A DNA stretch of 64,000 nucleotides, taken from positions 38,182 to 102,181 of the forward strand of contig JACWEG010000004.1 of the NCBI GenBank assembly GCA_014653605.1, in the 5' to 3' direction. The stretch comes from Pelagibacterales bacterium SAG-MED37. GTDB taxonomy: Bacteria; Pseudomonadota; Alphaproteobacteria; Pelagibacterales; Pelagibacteraceae. The notes below the pieces were generated by a model. The model made no database searches, was not told the DNA's origin, and saw only the letters and a list, made by a program, of their open reading frames with translations. Positions 1 through 10,667 of this stretch are shown piece by piece; position 1 is the stretch's first letter, and the number at the start of each line of letters is the position of its first letter. Made by a program: the position numbers and the translations under genes.

Positions 1-2554
1 TTGCAGAAACAACTTTTTCATCACCTGATAATTTAATAATTCTAACACCTTGCGTGTTTCTACCGGCTGATCTAATCTCTTTAACAGCAACCCTAATTAC
101 TCTACCCTTATTTGTTGAAATTAATATTTCATCTCCTTCATATACTGGAAATGATGATGTTATATTTCCATTTCTTGGTGAATTTACAATTCCAATAATT
201 CCTTTTCCACCCCGATTTGTTACACGATAATCAGTATGGGAAGTCTTTTTGCCATACCCATTTTCACTTATTGATAAAACAAATTTTTCTTTAGCTTTAA
301 TTTCTGATTTTTCATCTTTTGATATTTTACCATTTTTTTTGGTATTATCGTTATCAATAACAGAAAGAGATACAATCTCGTCATTTGTAGCCAACTCAAT
401 TCCTTTAATTCCTTTAGATGAACGGCCTTTAAAAACTCTTAATTTCTTTGCTTCAAATCTTATACATTTACCAAATTTAGTGCTTAATATAATATCTTGA
501 TCATCCTGACATATTTTTACACCTACAATTTTATCATTATTATCAAGTTTCATTGCAATTTTTCCTGAGGCATTAATTGAAGAAAAATCATCTAGGCTGT
601 TTTTTCTAACTTTACCTTGAGCGGTTGCAAAAATTATTTGATAATTCTTAAGGTCTGTATCATTTTCTGGCATCGGCATGATTGAGCTTATAGATTGGTG
701 ATTTTTTAAAGGTAAAATATTAAACAAAGATTTACCCTTTGAACTTGTTGACCCCTCAGGAATTTTCCATGCTTTGATTTTATAAACCAAACCCTCTGTA
801 GAAAAAAATAAAACAGAAGTGTGAGTATTAACTGACAATGTTTGAATGACTGAGTCTTGATCCCTTGTGGTAATTCCAGATTTTCCCTTACCACCCCTTT
901 TTTGTTGTTTAACACCATCTAAAGACCCTCTCTTTATATATCCTTGTAAAGTTACAGTTATTATTACTGACTGTTTTTGTATTGTTTCTTCAATGTCATA
1001 ATTTAATACAGCGTCTATTATTTTAGTTCTTCTTGGAATTGCAAATTTTTCTTTAATACTTTTAAGCTCTTCACTGATTACTTTTAAAAGTTCTTTTTTA
1101 GAGGATATAACTTTTTTAAATTTAGTAATTAATTCAGCTAATTTTTTTATCTCAACTTCGATTTCGTTAGCTCCTAAGGCTGTTAATTTTTGTAATCTTA
1201 ATTCTAGAATAGCTAATACTTGAGGCTCTGTTAATGAGTAAAGATTTTTACTTTTTTTACCTTCCACTAAAGAAATTAATTTTTGTGTTTTATTGATTTT
1301 CCATTTTGTTTTTAGAATAGATTGTTTCGCGTCATCAGGGGTTTTTGATGAACGAATAATTTTAATAATCTTATCTAAATTTTCAACAGAAACAGATAAA
1401 CCCAATAAAATATGAGCACGATCTTCTGCTTTTTTTAAATCGAATTTAGTTTTTTTAATTACAACGTCCTCTCTAAAGGACAAGAAGCTAGATAAAAAAT
1501 CTTTTAAATTACAAGTTTTTGGTTTTCCTTCAACTATAGCTAAGGTATTAAAACCAAAAGAACTTTCGATTTGGGTATTTTTGTAAAGTTGTCTTTTTAT
1601 AGTTTCTGGCTCAACACCATTTCTTAAATCTATCGCTACTCTAATACCCTCTCTATTAGACTCATCTCTAATATCTTTAATACCCTCAATTTTTTTTTCT
1701 CTTACTAATTGTGCAATTCTTTCATTTAAAACTGATTTGTTTACTTGATATGGAATAGATGTAATTACCAATCTATCTCTTCCATTTTTAAGAGACTCGG
1801 CTGAGACTTCACCTCTTATTTTAAATGAACCTCTGCCATTGTTATATCCTTGTTTGATAATATCTTTGCCAATTATTACGCCACCTGTTGGAAAATCTGG
1901 TCCTGGTATATGTTTCATTAATTCTTTAATCTTAATATCTTTATTTTCAATCAAAGCTAATGTGCCATCAATAATTTCACCTAAATTATGCGGTGGAATA
2001 CTCGTTGCCATTCCAACGGCTATACCACCTGCCCCATTTACCAATAAGTTTGGATATTGTGATGGGAGAACCGTAGGTTCCTTTTCAGTTTCATCATAAT
2101 TACTTTTATATTCAACTGTATTCTTCTCAATATCATCAATTAAATATTGAGAGACTTTCGAAAGCCTTGTTTCTGTATATCTCATTGCAGCTGCAGGATC
2201 TCCGTCGATAGAACCAAAGTTTCCTTGACCCTCAACTAAAGGTAAACTCATCGAAAAATCTTGTACCATTCTTACTAGGGCATCATATACAGACTGATCA
2301 CCGTGAGGATGATATTTACCAATTACATCACCTACTATTCTTGCAGATTTTCTAAATTGTTTAGACCAGTCATAACCACCTTTGTACATTGCGTACAAAA
2401 TTCTTCTATGAACTGGCTTTAGGCCATCTCTAATATCAGGTAGCGCCCTACTAACTATTACACTCATTGCATAAGAAAGATAAGACGAACTCATCTCATC
2501 ATGCATTGAGATTAACTTAATATTTTTATCTTCGGGAACTTCTGTTTTTTGCAT
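1..2554 (-). CDS. gyrA: DNA gyrase subunit A, 3' end outside window
   Basis: DNA gyrase A subunit, the breakage-reunion half of the enzyme that adds negative supercoils. The reading frame runs from an ATG six bases after the ssb stop and leaves the window at its left edge after about 851 codons, so only the last C-terminal residues are missing. Visible landmarks are the quinolone-pocket segment [11 protein letters not shown], the catalytic tyrosine in AMRYTETRL at residue 126, and the GyrA box KRGGKGK near residue 552. The GyrA box separates it from ParC. Residue 87, equivalent to E. coli Ser83, is glutamine. It lies directly behind ssb on the same strand and probably shares its transcript. 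Confidence 0.96.
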   Translation of the reverse strand, partial: MQKTEVPEDKNIKLISMHDEMSSSYLSYAMSVIVSRALPDIRDGLKPVHRRILYAMYKGGYDWSKQFRKSARIVGDVIGKYHPHGDQSVYDALVRMVQDFSMSLPLVEGQGNFGSIDGDPAAAMRYTETRLSKVSQYLIDDIEKNTVEYKSNYDETEKEPTVLPSQYPNLLVNGAGGIAVGMATSIPPHNLGEIIDGTLALIENKDIKIKELMKHIPGPDFPTGGVIIGKDIIKQGYNNGRGSFKIRGEVSAESLKNGRDRLVITSIPYQVNKSVLNERIAQLVREKKIEGIKDIRDESNREGIRVAIDLRNGVEPETIKRQLYKNTQIESSFGFNTLAIVEGKPKTCNLKDFLSSFLSFREDVVIKKTKFDLKKAEDRAHILLGLSVSVENLDKIIKIIRSSKTPDDAKQSILKTKWKINKTQKLISLVEGKKSKNLYSLTEPQVLAILELRLQKLTALGANEIEVEIKKLAELITKFKKVISSKKELLKVISEELKSIKEKFAIPRRTKIIDAVLNYDIEETIQKQSVIITVTLQGYIKRGSLDGVKQQKRGGKGKSGITTRDQDSVIQTLSVNTHTSVLFFSTEGLVYKIKAWKIPEGSTSSKGKSLFNILPLKNHQSISSIMPMPENDTDLKNYQIIFATAQGKVRKNSLDDFSSINASGKIAMKLDNNDKIVGVKICQDDQDIILSTKFGKCIRFEAKKLRVFKGRSSKGIKGIELATNDEIVSLSVIDNDNTKKNGKISKDEKSEIKAKEKFVLSISENGYGKKTSHTDYRVTNRGGKGIIGIVNSPRNGNITSSFPVYEGDEILISTNKGRVIRVAVKEIRSAGRNTQGVRIIKLSGDEKVVSA

Positions 2555-2559
2555 ATGAA

Positions 2560-3015
2560 TTAAAACGGAATTTCGTCATCCATATCATTAGATATTTGAG
2601 ACATGTCATCATTGTTAGATGTTGATGGAGTGTTATCATTAGCTATTCCACCACCAGAATTTCCACCACCCAACATTGTTAAAGATGAATTATAACCTTG
2701 AATAACAATTTCAGTTGAATACTTATCTTGACCAGATTGCTCGTCTTTCCATTTTCTAGTTGTTAATTGACCTTCAACATAAATCTGAGCACCTTTTTTC
2801 AAATATTGTTGAACAACATTTACTAGTCCTTCGTTAAATACAACTATACGGTGCCATTCAGTTTTCTCTTTTTTTTCACCTGAATTCTTATCTTTCCAAG
2901 ATTGGCTAGTAGCTAAACTTAATCTAGCTACGCTTTTACCGTTAACCATTTGTTTAATTTCAGGGTCTGCGCCCAAACGACCAATTAAAAGTACTTTATT
3001 TAAACTTCCAGCCAT
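2560..3015 (-). CDS. ssb: Single-stranded DNA-binding protein
   Basis: Homotetrameric protein that coats single-stranded DNA in replication and repair. The N-terminal OB fold occupies roughly residues 1-110, starting [16 protein letters not shown] Gly/Asn/Ser-rich linker follows, and then the acidic tail ending DDEIPF, which is the docking peptide for partner proteins. Length 151 aa is normal for the family. It is divergent from uvrA across a 90-bp gap and sits six bases upstream of gyrA. The ssb/uvrA divergent pair is a common bacterial arrangement. I found no clear LexA-type operator in the gap. Confidence 0.97.
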   Translation of the reverse strand: MAGSLNKVLLIGRLGADPEIKQMVNGKSVARLSLATSQSWKDKNSGEKKEKTEWHRIVVFNEGLVNVVQQYLKKGAQIYVEGQLTTRKWKDEQSGQDKYSTEIVIQGYNSSLTMLGGGNSGGGIANDNTPSTSNNDDMSQISNDMDDEIPF

Positions 3016-3105
3016 AATATTTTAATATTTGTTAAATTAATTTATTTGAACTATATCACAATTTACTCTGAATATTAATTTTATTAAGTCAAAGCAACAA
3101 AAATT

Positions 3106-5961
3106 ATGATTAAAAAGATAGTTATTAAGGGAGCTAAAGAACATAATTTGAAGAATATTTCTTTAGAAATACCTAAAGATAAATTTGTTGTAATTACTGG
3201 CTTATCTGGATCGGGAAAATCATCATTAGCGTTTGATACAGTCTATGCTGAAGGACAAAGAAGATATGTTGAAAGTTTATCGGCATATGCGAGACAATTT
3301 TTGGACAAAATGAAAAAACCTAATGTAGATTTGATTGAAGGATTAAGTCCAGCAATATCAATTGAGCAAAAAAATACCTCAAAAAATCCTAGGTCTACAG
3401 TTGCAACAGTGACTGAAATTTATGATTATATGAGAGTACTGTATGCTAGAGCAGGAATACCTTTTTCACCATTTACTGGTAAACCTATTACATCACAAAC
3501 TGTCACACAAATTGTTGATAAAATTAAAGAACTCCCAAAAAAATCAACTATATATATTTATGCACCAGTCGTAAGAGGTCGTAAGGGAGAATATAGAAAA
3601 GAAATTTTAAATTACAAAAAAAGAGGGTTTAGAAAAATAAAAATAGATGATGTTTTATACGATATTGAAAAAGTCCCTGAATTAAATAAAAAAGTTAAAC
3701 ACGATATTTACATTCTTGTTGATAGAATAGTTCTAAATTCATCTCTAGGAAATAGACTGGCTGAAAGTATTGAGTCATCGATTAATATTGCTAATGGTTT
3801 AGTTTTTGTTGAATATGAGGATGAAACTTTACCTAAAAAATTTAGAAAATTAGAAAAATTAATATTCTCAACTAAATTTGCCTGTCCAGAAAGTGGCTTC
3901 ACAATTGAAGAAATTGAACCAAGACTTTTTTCTTTTAATAGTCCATTTGGTGCTTGCGAAGAATGTGAAGGAATAGGAATAAAATTAAATGTTGATCCCA
4001 ATTTGGTTATACCAAATGAAAAAAAAAGTATCGCAGATGGAGCTATAGAGCCCTGGGCAAAAACTACAACATTATATTATGCACAAACACTCTCATCATT
4101 AGCAAAACATTATGGATTCTCATTAGAAGATAAATGGTCAAAACTTTCTAAAAAGATAAAAGATATAATACTTTATGGATCTGATGAAGAAGAAATAAAG
4201 TTCTCATATGATGATGGTTATGAAAAATATTCTCATAAAAAGACATTTGAAGGAGTAATAAACAACCTAGAAAGAAGATATTTAGAAACAGATAGTGATT
4301 GGAAAAGAGAGGAAATTTCTCAATACCAATCTGATACAAAGTGTGAGAGATGTAATGGTCATAGACTAAAAGATGAAGCTCTTTGTGTTAAAATTGATGG
4401 ATTACATATAAGTGAAGTGACTGAAAAATCTATTTCTGATGCTGCTAAATGGTTTGAAAATCTTAAAAATACTCTTGATAAAAGACAAGTAAAAATTGCT
4501 GAACATATTTTAAAAGAGATAAATGAAAGATTAAATTTTTTATTAAATGTTGGTCTTGACTATCTTACACTATCAAGAGAGTCTGGAACTTTATCGGGTG
4601 GTGAAGCACAAAGAATACGTTTGGCTTCACAAATAGGTTCTGGATTAACAGGTGTTTTATATGTACTTGATGAACCCTCTATTGGTCTTCATCAAAAAGA
4701 TAATGTAAAATTAATTAATGCGCTTAAAAGGTTGAGAGATTTAGGCAATACAGTAATTGTAGTAGAGCATGATACTGAAACAATGGAAAACGCAGATCAT
4801 ATAATTGATCTTGGTCCTGAAGCTGGTAATAATGGTGGTGAAATAGTTGCACAAGGTTCTTTTAAAGAAATTAGCCAAAATAAAAACAGTATAACAGGTA
4901 AATATCTTTCAAATAAATTAAAGATTAATGTTCCTCAAAAAAGAAGGTTGGCAAAAAATGGTAGATTTTTAGAAATTACGGGAGCTAGTGGTAACAACTT
5001 GGATAATGTGAATTTAAAGATACCACTTGGCAGTTTAACTTGTGTAACTGGTGTATCTGGTAGTGGTAAATCTACTCTTGTGTTACAGACTTTATATAAT
5101 GCGCTCAACTTAACTTTAAATAATAATAAATCTAGAAAGATTCCGAAACCTTTTAAAGGTTTTAAAGGAACTGAATTAGTTGATAAAATTATTGACATCG
5201 ATCAGTCACCTATTGGTCGAACACCCAGATCAAATCCAGCAACTTATACAGGTGCTTTTGGTCCAATTAGAGATTGGTTTACAGGATTACCAGAATCAAA
5301 AACAAGAGGTTATAAGCCAGGTCGATTTTCTTTTAATGTAAGGGGTGGAAGATGTGAGGCTTGTGAAGGTGATGGAGTAATTACTTATGAAATGCATTTT
5401 TTACCTGATGTTTATATACAGTGTGATGAATGCAAAGGTACCCGATATAATAGAGAAACTTTAGAAATAAAATTTAAAGATAAAAGTATTGCTGATGTTT
5501 TGGATATGACTGTAGATGAGGGTTGTGAATATTTTGAAAACATATCTAATATCAAAACTAAACTGCTTACTTTAAAAAAAGTTGGTCTTGGTTATATAAA
5601 AATTGGACAACAAGCTACAACATTATCAGGTGGTGAGGCTCAAAGAATAAAACTTGCCAAGGAATTATCTAAACGTTCGACAGGTAGAACTATGTATATT
5701 TTAGATGAACCAACTACAGGCCTACATCAGCATGATATTAAAAAATTGCTGGAAATTCTTCATACTTTTGTCTCACTAGGAAATACCGTGGTAGTCATAG
5801 AGCATAATTTAGATGTGATTAAAACAGCAGATTATATAGTGGATATGGGCCCTGAGGGAGGAGTAAAAGGTGGAAAAATTATCGCAGAGGGTAAACCTGA
5901 GGAAATTTGTAAAATTACTAACAGTTATACAGGTAAATTTTTAAAACCACTTTTAAATTAG
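3106..5961 (+). CDS. uvrA: Excinuclease ABC subunit A
   Basis: Damage-recognition ATPase of nucleotide excision repair. It has two ABC modules, each with a Walker A (GLSGSGKSS at 32-40 and GVSGSGKST in the second half) and an LSGGEAQR signature. The second zinc module is complete (Cys750, 753, 773, 776). In the first module the pattern is Cys260-Pro-Glu-Ser263 followed by Cys284 and Cys287, so one of the four usual zinc ligands is serine. Length 951 aa is normal. It is divergent from ssb and followed after 47 bases by a PuuD-like gene on the same strand. Confidence 0.97.
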   Translation: MIKKIVIKGAKEHNLKNISLEIPKDKFVVITGLSGSGKSSLAFDTVYAEGQRRYVESLSAYARQFLDKMKKPNVDLIEGLSPAISIEQKNTSKNPRSTVATVTEIYDYMRVLYARAGIPFSPFTGKPITSQTVTQIVDKIKELPKKSTIYIYAPVVRGRKGEYRKEILNYKKRGFRKIKIDDVLYDIEKVPELNKKVKHDIYILVDRIVLNSSLGNRLAESIESSINIANGLVFVEYEDETLPKKFRKLEKLIFSTKFACPESGFTIEEIEPRLFSFNSPFGACEECEGIGIKLNVDPNLVIPNEKKSIADGAIEPWAKTTTLYYAQTLSSLAKHYGFSLEDKWSKLSKKIKDIILYGSDEEEIKFSYDDGYEKYSHKKTFEGVINNLERRYLETDSDWKREEISQYQSDTKCERCNGHRLKDEALCVKIDGLHISEVTEKSISDAAKWFENLKNTLDKRQVKIAEHILKEINERLNFLLNVGLDYLTLSRESGTLSGGEAQRIRLASQIGSGLTGVLYVLDEPSIGLHQKDNVKLINALKRLRDLGNTVIVVEHDTETMENADHIIDLGPEAGNNGGEIVAQGSFKEISQNKNSITGKYLSNKLKINVPQKRRLAKNGRFLEITGASGNNLDNVNLKIPLGSLTCVTGVSGSGKSTLVLQTLYNALNLTLNNNKSRKIPKPFKGFKGTELVDKIIDIDQSPIGRTPRSNPATYTGAFGPIRDWFTGLPESKTRGYKPGRFSFNVRGGRCEACEGDGVITYEMHFLPDVYIQCDECKGTRYNRETLEIKFKDKSIADVLDMTVDEGCEYFENISNIKTKLLTLKKVGLGYIKIGQQATTLSGGEAQRIKLAKELSKRSTGRTMYILDEPTTGLHQHDIKKLLEILHTFVSLGNTVVVIEHNLDVIKTADYIVDMGPEGGVKGGKIIAEGKPEEICKITNSYTGKFLKPLLN

Positions 5962-6008
5962 ATAATAAATATTGTTATATCTAGATGAAATTAGTATATT
6001 AAAAAGTA

Positions 6009-6611
6009 ATGGGAAACTTACTTTCATCACTTTCAAAAACAATACATGCATCTTTAGCGATTGCTATAATTTTATTTCTAGGATTATTTTATCAAAATGA
6101 TGGGTTTAGCTTTGATAGAATTTTTTGGAGTTGGGTTGCAAGATATGTTCATGTGATAGTTGGAATAATGTGGATAGGTTTGCTATGGTATTTCAATTTC
6201 GTCCAAATTCCGAATATGGGTAAAATTCCTGATGAACAAAAACCTGCAATTGGAAAAGTTATTGCACCTGCTGCATTATTTTATTTTAGGTGGGGGGCAG
6301 CACTTACTGTTTTATCTGGATTAATTCTCGCTGGACTAAATGGATATTTACATGATTCAATGACACTTAGTATTGGTTCTGGAATACCAAAACATACGGC
6401 AATAGGTATTGGAATGTGGTTAGGTTTAATTATGGCTTTCAACGTATGGTTTGTTATTTGGCCTAATCAGAAAAGAGCTTTGGGTATTGTTGAGTGTGAA
6501 CCAGAATTAAAAGCTAAATCTGCAAGAACAGCAATGTTATTTTCAAGAACAAACACATTATTGTCCATACCAATGCTACTGACAATGGTTGCAGCTCAAA
6601 ATTTATATTAA
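6009..6611 (+). CDS. PuuD-like integral membrane protein
   Basis: Hydrophobic 200-aa protein with about five membrane segments (near 12-28, 44-66, 86-110, 130-151 and 177-197). The run RYVHVIVGIMWIGLLWYFNF (residues 45-64, including His48) and the conserved WPNQ near 151 resemble the membrane domain of PuuD-type urate hydroxylases (Pfam urate oxidase N-terminal family). PuuD itself has an additional C-terminal cytochrome c domain, absent here. The role is unknown; haem binding through His48 is an inference from the family. It follows uvrA with no obvious functional link, and its stop overlaps the secF stop tail to tail. Confidence 0.6.
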   Translation: MGNLLSSLSKTIHASLAIAIILFLGLFYQNDGFSFDRIFWSWVARYVHVIVGIMWIGLLWYFNFVQIPNMGKIPDEQKPAIGKVIAPAALFYFRWGAALTVLSGLILAGLNGYLHDSMTLSIGSGIPKHTAIGIGMWLGLIMAFNVWFVIWPNQKRALGIVECEPELKAKSARTAMLFSRTNTLLSIPMLLTMVAAQNLY

Positions 6612-7495
6612 TTATTACCGTCTTCTTTTAAAACAGTTTTTTGAGAGACTCTAAGTCTAACTAGAACTGTATTAGCAATGTATATAGATGAATAAGTACC
6701 AAAAATTACACCAAATATCATAGCTAGAGAAAAGCCTCTTAAAATTTCACCACCAAAGAAGAATATCGATAACAATGCTAACAAAGTTGTTATAGAAGTT
6801 ATTAAAGTTCTCGATAAAGTTTCATTTATTGAAATATTTGTTAGTTCAAAAATTTTTATATCTGAATATTTTCTTAAATTTTCTCTAACTCTATCAAAAA
6901 TTACGACAGTATCATTCATTGAATAGCCCACAATTGTTAGTACAGCAGCAATAATTGATAAATTAATTTCTAGTCCAAGAAGAGAGAATAAACCTAATGT
7001 TACTATAACATCATGAAATAAAGCTAATATAGCTCCAAGACTAAATTGCCATTCAAATCTAATCCAAATATAGATAAGCATTAAAATCAAAGCAACTGAT
7101 ATTGCTATAATTCCAGACTTTAATAGTTCTGCACTTACTTTTGGTCCTACGTTTTCAACTCTTCTAAAATTAAAATTATTTCCAAAAGACTTATCAAGGT
7201 TTGTTTTAATTTCTTCTATTACATTTTTATTATCATTATTTTCAAACTTAATTAAAAAATCAGTTTCATTTCCAAATTTTTTAACCGAAACATCACCTAA
7301 GTTCATTTGATTAAGATTATCTCTTAAAGAAGATACATTAATTTTAGACTCTGACGCCCTAAGTTCAATCAGTGTTCCACCTTTAAAATCTATACCAAAA
7401 TTTAAACCCTTGAACGTCAATAATAATAATGAGACTACAACGAGCGAAACTGAAAGAATGTTAAATCTATTATAATATTTGTTAAATGCTATCAT
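6608..7495 (-). CDS. secF: Protein translocase subunit SecF
   Basis: Membrane subunit that with SecD uses proton motive force to help complete protein export through SecYEG. It has an N-terminal membrane segment (about 13-31), the GIDFKGGTLIEL motif, a short periplasmic domain and five C-terminal membrane segments containing the family motif YSMNDTVVIFDRVREN. At 295 aa it is a normal SecF length. Its ATG follows the secD stop codon with no gap, so the two are translationally coupled. Confidence 0.97.
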   Translation of the reverse strand: MIAFNKYYNRFNILSVSLVVVSLLLLTFKGLNFGIDFKGGTLIELRASESKINVSSLRDNLNQMNLGDVSVKKFGNETDFLIKFENNDNKNVIEEIKTNLDKSFGNNFNFRRVENVGPKVSAELLKSGIIAISVALILMLIYIWIRFEWQFSLGAILALFHDVIVTLGLFSLLGLEINLSIIAAVLTIVGYSMNDTVVIFDRVRENLRKYSDIKIFELTNISINETLSRTLITSITTLLALLSIFFFGGEILRGFSLAMIFGVIFGTYSSIYIANTVLVRLRVSQKTVLKEDGNN

Positions 7496-9049
7496 CTAAA
7501 TTAATCCTTCTTTTTGCTTGTTTTTGGCTACATACAAAACAGTCAATAATCTAGCTATGAAATAAACTGAAAAAAGTGTAGTAAATATTCCAACTCCTAG
7601 AGTTAAAGAAAAGCCTTTGATAGGACCAGATCCCATGAAAAATAATATAATTGCAGCAATTAATGTTGTTATATTTGCATCAAGAATAGCTGTTCTTGAC
7701 TTAGTATAGCCACTATCAAAAGCAATTAAGTTATTTTTTTCGTCTTTTAATTCTTCTTTAATTCTCTCAAATATCAAAACATTAGCATCGACAGCCATAC
7801 CCACAGTTAAAATTATACCAGCAATTCCAGGTAAGGTCAGAGTTGCTTCAAATATTGTTAAAACACCTATTAAAAGAAATAAATTTATAATTAATGCTAT
7901 ATTTGTAATGAGACCAAATATTTTATATTTAATAAAAATAAATAGAATAACTAAAGCAAACCCAATAGCCAAAGCAATCATTCCAGCATTAATAGAGTCT
8001 TGTCCAAGATCTGGACCAACAGTTCTTTCCTCGATAATATTTAATGGCGCAGGCAATGCTCCTGATCTAAGTAGTAAGGCAAGATCAGTGGCAGATTGAA
8101 ATGTAAAACCTCCACTTATTTGACCAGATCCACTTGCAATGGTATCTCTTATTACTGGTGCACTTATAATCTTCCCATCAAGAACTATTGCTAATTGTTT
8201 TCCAATACCTGTTGAAGTAGCTTTACCAAATCTTTTTGCCCCTACTCTATCTAAGGTAAATGAAACAACAGTTTCATTTGTTTCATTATTCATTCTTGGT
8301 TGAGCATCTAAAAGATTATCTCCACTTAAAATTATTCTTTTACTAACGACTGATTCTTCTGTGCTATCTTCATATTTTAATTTTTCTGTACCAAAGGAAT
8401 CTTCTGTGTTTGAGGCTACAAATCTAAATGTTAAATTTGCAGTTTTTCCAAGTAATGATTTAATTCGCATTGGGTCATCTAATCCTGGTAGTTCCACTAA
8501 AATTCTATCATTACCTCTTTTAAGAATATTTGGTTCATTTGTACCTATCTCATCAATTCTTCTTCTTACTATCTCTAAAGCTTGATCTTGAGATGATGTT
8601 TTAAGTTCAACCAAACCTTGTTTTGAATAATTAACAATTAAAAGATCGTTTTTTTCTTCAATATTTAATTGATGAGATTTAAATCTTGGATAATAAGGAT
8701 TTAGATTACTTTCTTCATCATTAAATTCATCTAATACTGTTTGTTTAAATTGATTATCCACAGTAAATGAAAGTTCTTTATTTGAAATCTTAAGATTATT
8801 TATTCTTATATTTTTTTCTTTAAAATAATTTTTAATAGTGATTGTCAGATTCTGGAGTTTTTGTTCTACTACAGGGCTGTTGTCAATTTCTAGTAAAAGA
8901 TACGAACCACCTTGTAAATCCAACCCAAGATTTATTTTTTTGTTTAATAAATCATTGCTAAATTTAAAAAGATTTGATGAAGCTATTAATATAAAGATTA
9001 AAGAAATTAATGTAACAAAAATAATTCTTAATTTTGAAAAGTATAACAC
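7496..9049 (-). CDS. secD: Protein translocase subunit SecD
   Basis: Partner of SecF in the RND-like SecDF motor. It has an N-terminal membrane segment, the LGLDLQGGSYLLLE motif around residue 42, a large periplasmic domain with the RRIDEIGTNEP motif, and five C-terminal membrane segments including VDANVLIFERIKEE. The start codon is GTG. Length 517 aa is on the short side of normal. It follows yajC by 16 bases in the usual yajC-secD-secF order. Confidence 0.97.
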   Translation of the reverse strand: MLYFSKLRIIFVTLISLIFILIASSNLFKFSNDLLNKKINLGLDLQGGSYLLLEIDNSPVVEQKLQNLTITIKNYFKEKNIRINNLKISNKELSFTVDNQFKQTVLDEFNDEESNLNPYYPRFKSHQLNIEEKNDLLIVNYSKQGLVELKTSSQDQALEIVRRRIDEIGTNEPNILKRGNDRILVELPGLDDPMRIKSLLGKTANLTFRFVASNTEDSFGTEKLKYEDSTEESVVSKRIILSGDNLLDAQPRMNNETNETVVSFTLDRVGAKRFGKATSTGIGKQLAIVLDGKIISAPVIRDTIASGSGQISGGFTFQSATDLALLLRSGALPAPLNIIEERTVGPDLGQDSINAGMIALAIGFALVILFIFIKYKIFGLITNIALIINLFLLIGVLTIFEATLTLPGIAGIILTVGMAVDANVLIFERIKEELKDEKNNLIAFDSGYTKSRTAILDANITTLIAAIILFFMGSGPIKGFSLTLGVGIFTTLFSVYFIARLLTVLYVAKNKQKEGLI

Positions 9050-9065
9050 TTTAATTTAACGAGAT

Positions 9066-9353
9066 TTATTTCTTAATTTCTTGGCCGTTCATTAAGCTTT
9101 GAACCCCTGTGCCTCTTATCACTTCGACAGTAACATTGTCTGCAATCTCTACTTCAATTTTATCATTATCGATAACTCTTGATATAGTTCCAGTAATGCC
9201 ACCTGAGGTTACAATCTTATCTCCTTTTTTTAAGCCTTCAACCATAGCTTTATGTTCTTTAACTTTTTTTTGTTGAGGTCTTATTAAGAAAAAATAAAAG
9301 ATAACAAAAATTAGTATTAACGGTATAAACTGGCCTATTCCTGAACTTTCCAT
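9066..9353 (-). CDS. yajC: Preprotein translocase subunit YajC
   Basis: Small accessory subunit of the SecDF complex. It is a 95-aa protein with one membrane segment (about residues 9-25), the conserved FFLIRPQQKKVKEH stretch and a small soluble domain with the KGDKIVTSGGI motif. It starts the yajC-secDF set. Many alphaproteobacteria carry surE, pcm and a peptidase gene between serS and yajC. Here only 54 bases separate the two. Confidence 0.96.
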   Translation of the reverse strand: MESSGIGQFIPLILIFVIFYFFLIRPQQKKVKEHKAMVEGLKKGDKIVTSGGITGTISRVIDNDKIEVEIADNVTVEVIRGTGVQSLMNGQEIKK

Positions 9354-9407
9354 AAAACTCCTTGATTAAAAGTGAATATTTATACTATCTGTGGGGTTAA
9401 AACAACT

Positions 9408-10667
9408 TTAATTGATCGAAATTTTTTCCAAATTGTTCATATAAGGTTTAAGAACTTTTGGAATAGTTATTGAGCCATCTTTTTGCTGATAATTTTCTAA
9501 GATAGCAATAAGAGTTCTTCCTATTGCCAATCCACTCCCATTTAAAGTGCCTGCATAAAGGGTATCTTTATTAGAGTCTTTGTATCTAGTTTTCATTCTG
9601 ACCGCTTGAAAAGTAGAACATGATGAGCAAGAAGAAATTTCTCTGTATTTATTTTCTGAAGGCAGCCAAACTTCAATATCATAGGTTTTTTCAGCACTAA
9701 ATCCCATGTCACCACTACACAGAATAACTTTTCTATAAGGTAATTCTAAAAGATCTAATATACCCGTAGCGCAATTCGTCATTCTTTCTAATTCTTCAAG
9801 ACATTTATTTTGTTCTACAACACTAACCATTTCAACTTTATAAAATTGGTGCTGTCTAATCATTCCTTTAGTATCTTTGCCATAACTACCAGCTTCTTTT
9901 CTAAAACAAGGAGTTGAGGCAACAAATCTCATGGGTAAAGATTTAATATCTAGAATTTTGTCTTTAACAATATTAGTCAAAATTACTTCTGCTGTAGGTA
10001 TTAGAAATTTTCTTTCAGCATCTTTATCTAATTTAACTTCAAATTGATCATTTTCAAATTTAGGCAATTGACCAGTACCAAACATAGTATTTTCTGAAGC
10101 AAGTAAAGGTGGTGAAATTTCTTCATAACCATTTTCTTGTATATGAATATCCAACATAAAATTTGATAAAGCTCTTTCTAATAGCGCCAATTTACTTTTA
10201 ACAAAAACAAATCGCGACCCTGTAGTTTTTGTTGCAAGATCGAAATCTAACATGCCCAATTCTTCACCTAACTCATAATGTGATTTAGGTTTAAAATCAA
10301 AATTAGGAATTTTTCCAAATTTACCAATTTCAACATTGTCATTCTCATTTTTTCCACTTGGAACATCAGGATGTGGAAGATTTGGTATATTGGATAAAAT
10401 TTTTTCAAGTTCGGATTTAAGTACATTTTGTTTTTTAGAAATTTCCTCTAAAGAAACTGAAAGTTCTTTAGATTTTGCAAATAAAGATTTATCTTTAGAT
10501 TTTGAAATATCTTTTTTCTCTTTCTCTAAATTCTCTTTCTTTTGAATAAATTCTCTATTTTGTATATCTAATTTTTTTAATTGAGAAAAATTAATGTCGA
10601 TTGTTCTTTTTTTTAATTCTTTTTCAAAAGCATCAAAATTTTTTCGAATTTCTTTTAAATTATGCAT
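9408..10667 (-). CDS. serS: Serine--tRNA ligase
   Basis: Class II aminoacyl-tRNA synthetase that charges tRNA-Ser. The first ~105 residues form the lysine/glutamate-rich helical arm that grips the long variable arm of tRNA-Ser. The catalytic domain shows motif 2 (FRKEAGSYG...RQHQFYKVEM) and motif 3 (GSGLAIGRTLIAILEN). Length 419 aa is typical. Its ATG lies inside the end of tatC (8-base overlap), so it is part of the same transcript. Confidence 0.97.
   Translation of the reverse strand: MHNLKEIRKNFDAFEKELKKRTIDINFSQLKKLDIQNREFIQKKENLEKEKKDISKSKDKSLFAKSKELSVSLEEISKKQNVLKSELEKILSNIPNLPHPDVPSGKNENDNVEIGKFGKIPNFDFKPKSHYELGEELGMLDFDLATKTTGSRFVFVKSKLALLERALSNFMLDIHIQENGYEEISPPLLASENTMFGTGQLPKFENDQFEVKLDKDAERKFLIPTAEVILTNIVKDKILDIKSLPMRFVASTPCFRKEAGSYGKDTKGMIRQHQFYKVEMVSVVEQNKCLEELERMTNCATGILDLLELPYRKVILCSGDMGFSAEKTYDIEVWLPSENKYREISSCSSCSTFQAVRMKTRYKDSNKDTLYAGTLNGSGLAIGRTLIAILENYQQKDGSITIPKVLKPYMNNLEKISIN

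Noticed and set aside
249..500. Plus-strand frame inside gyrA
   Set aside because: Shadow of the GyrA C-terminal domain; no ribosome site and no recognisable family.
3016..3105. SOS (LexA) box between ssb and uvrA
   Set aside because: Only an isolated GAAC is present; no GTTC/GAAC repeat at the spacing of the alphaproteobacterial LexA site.
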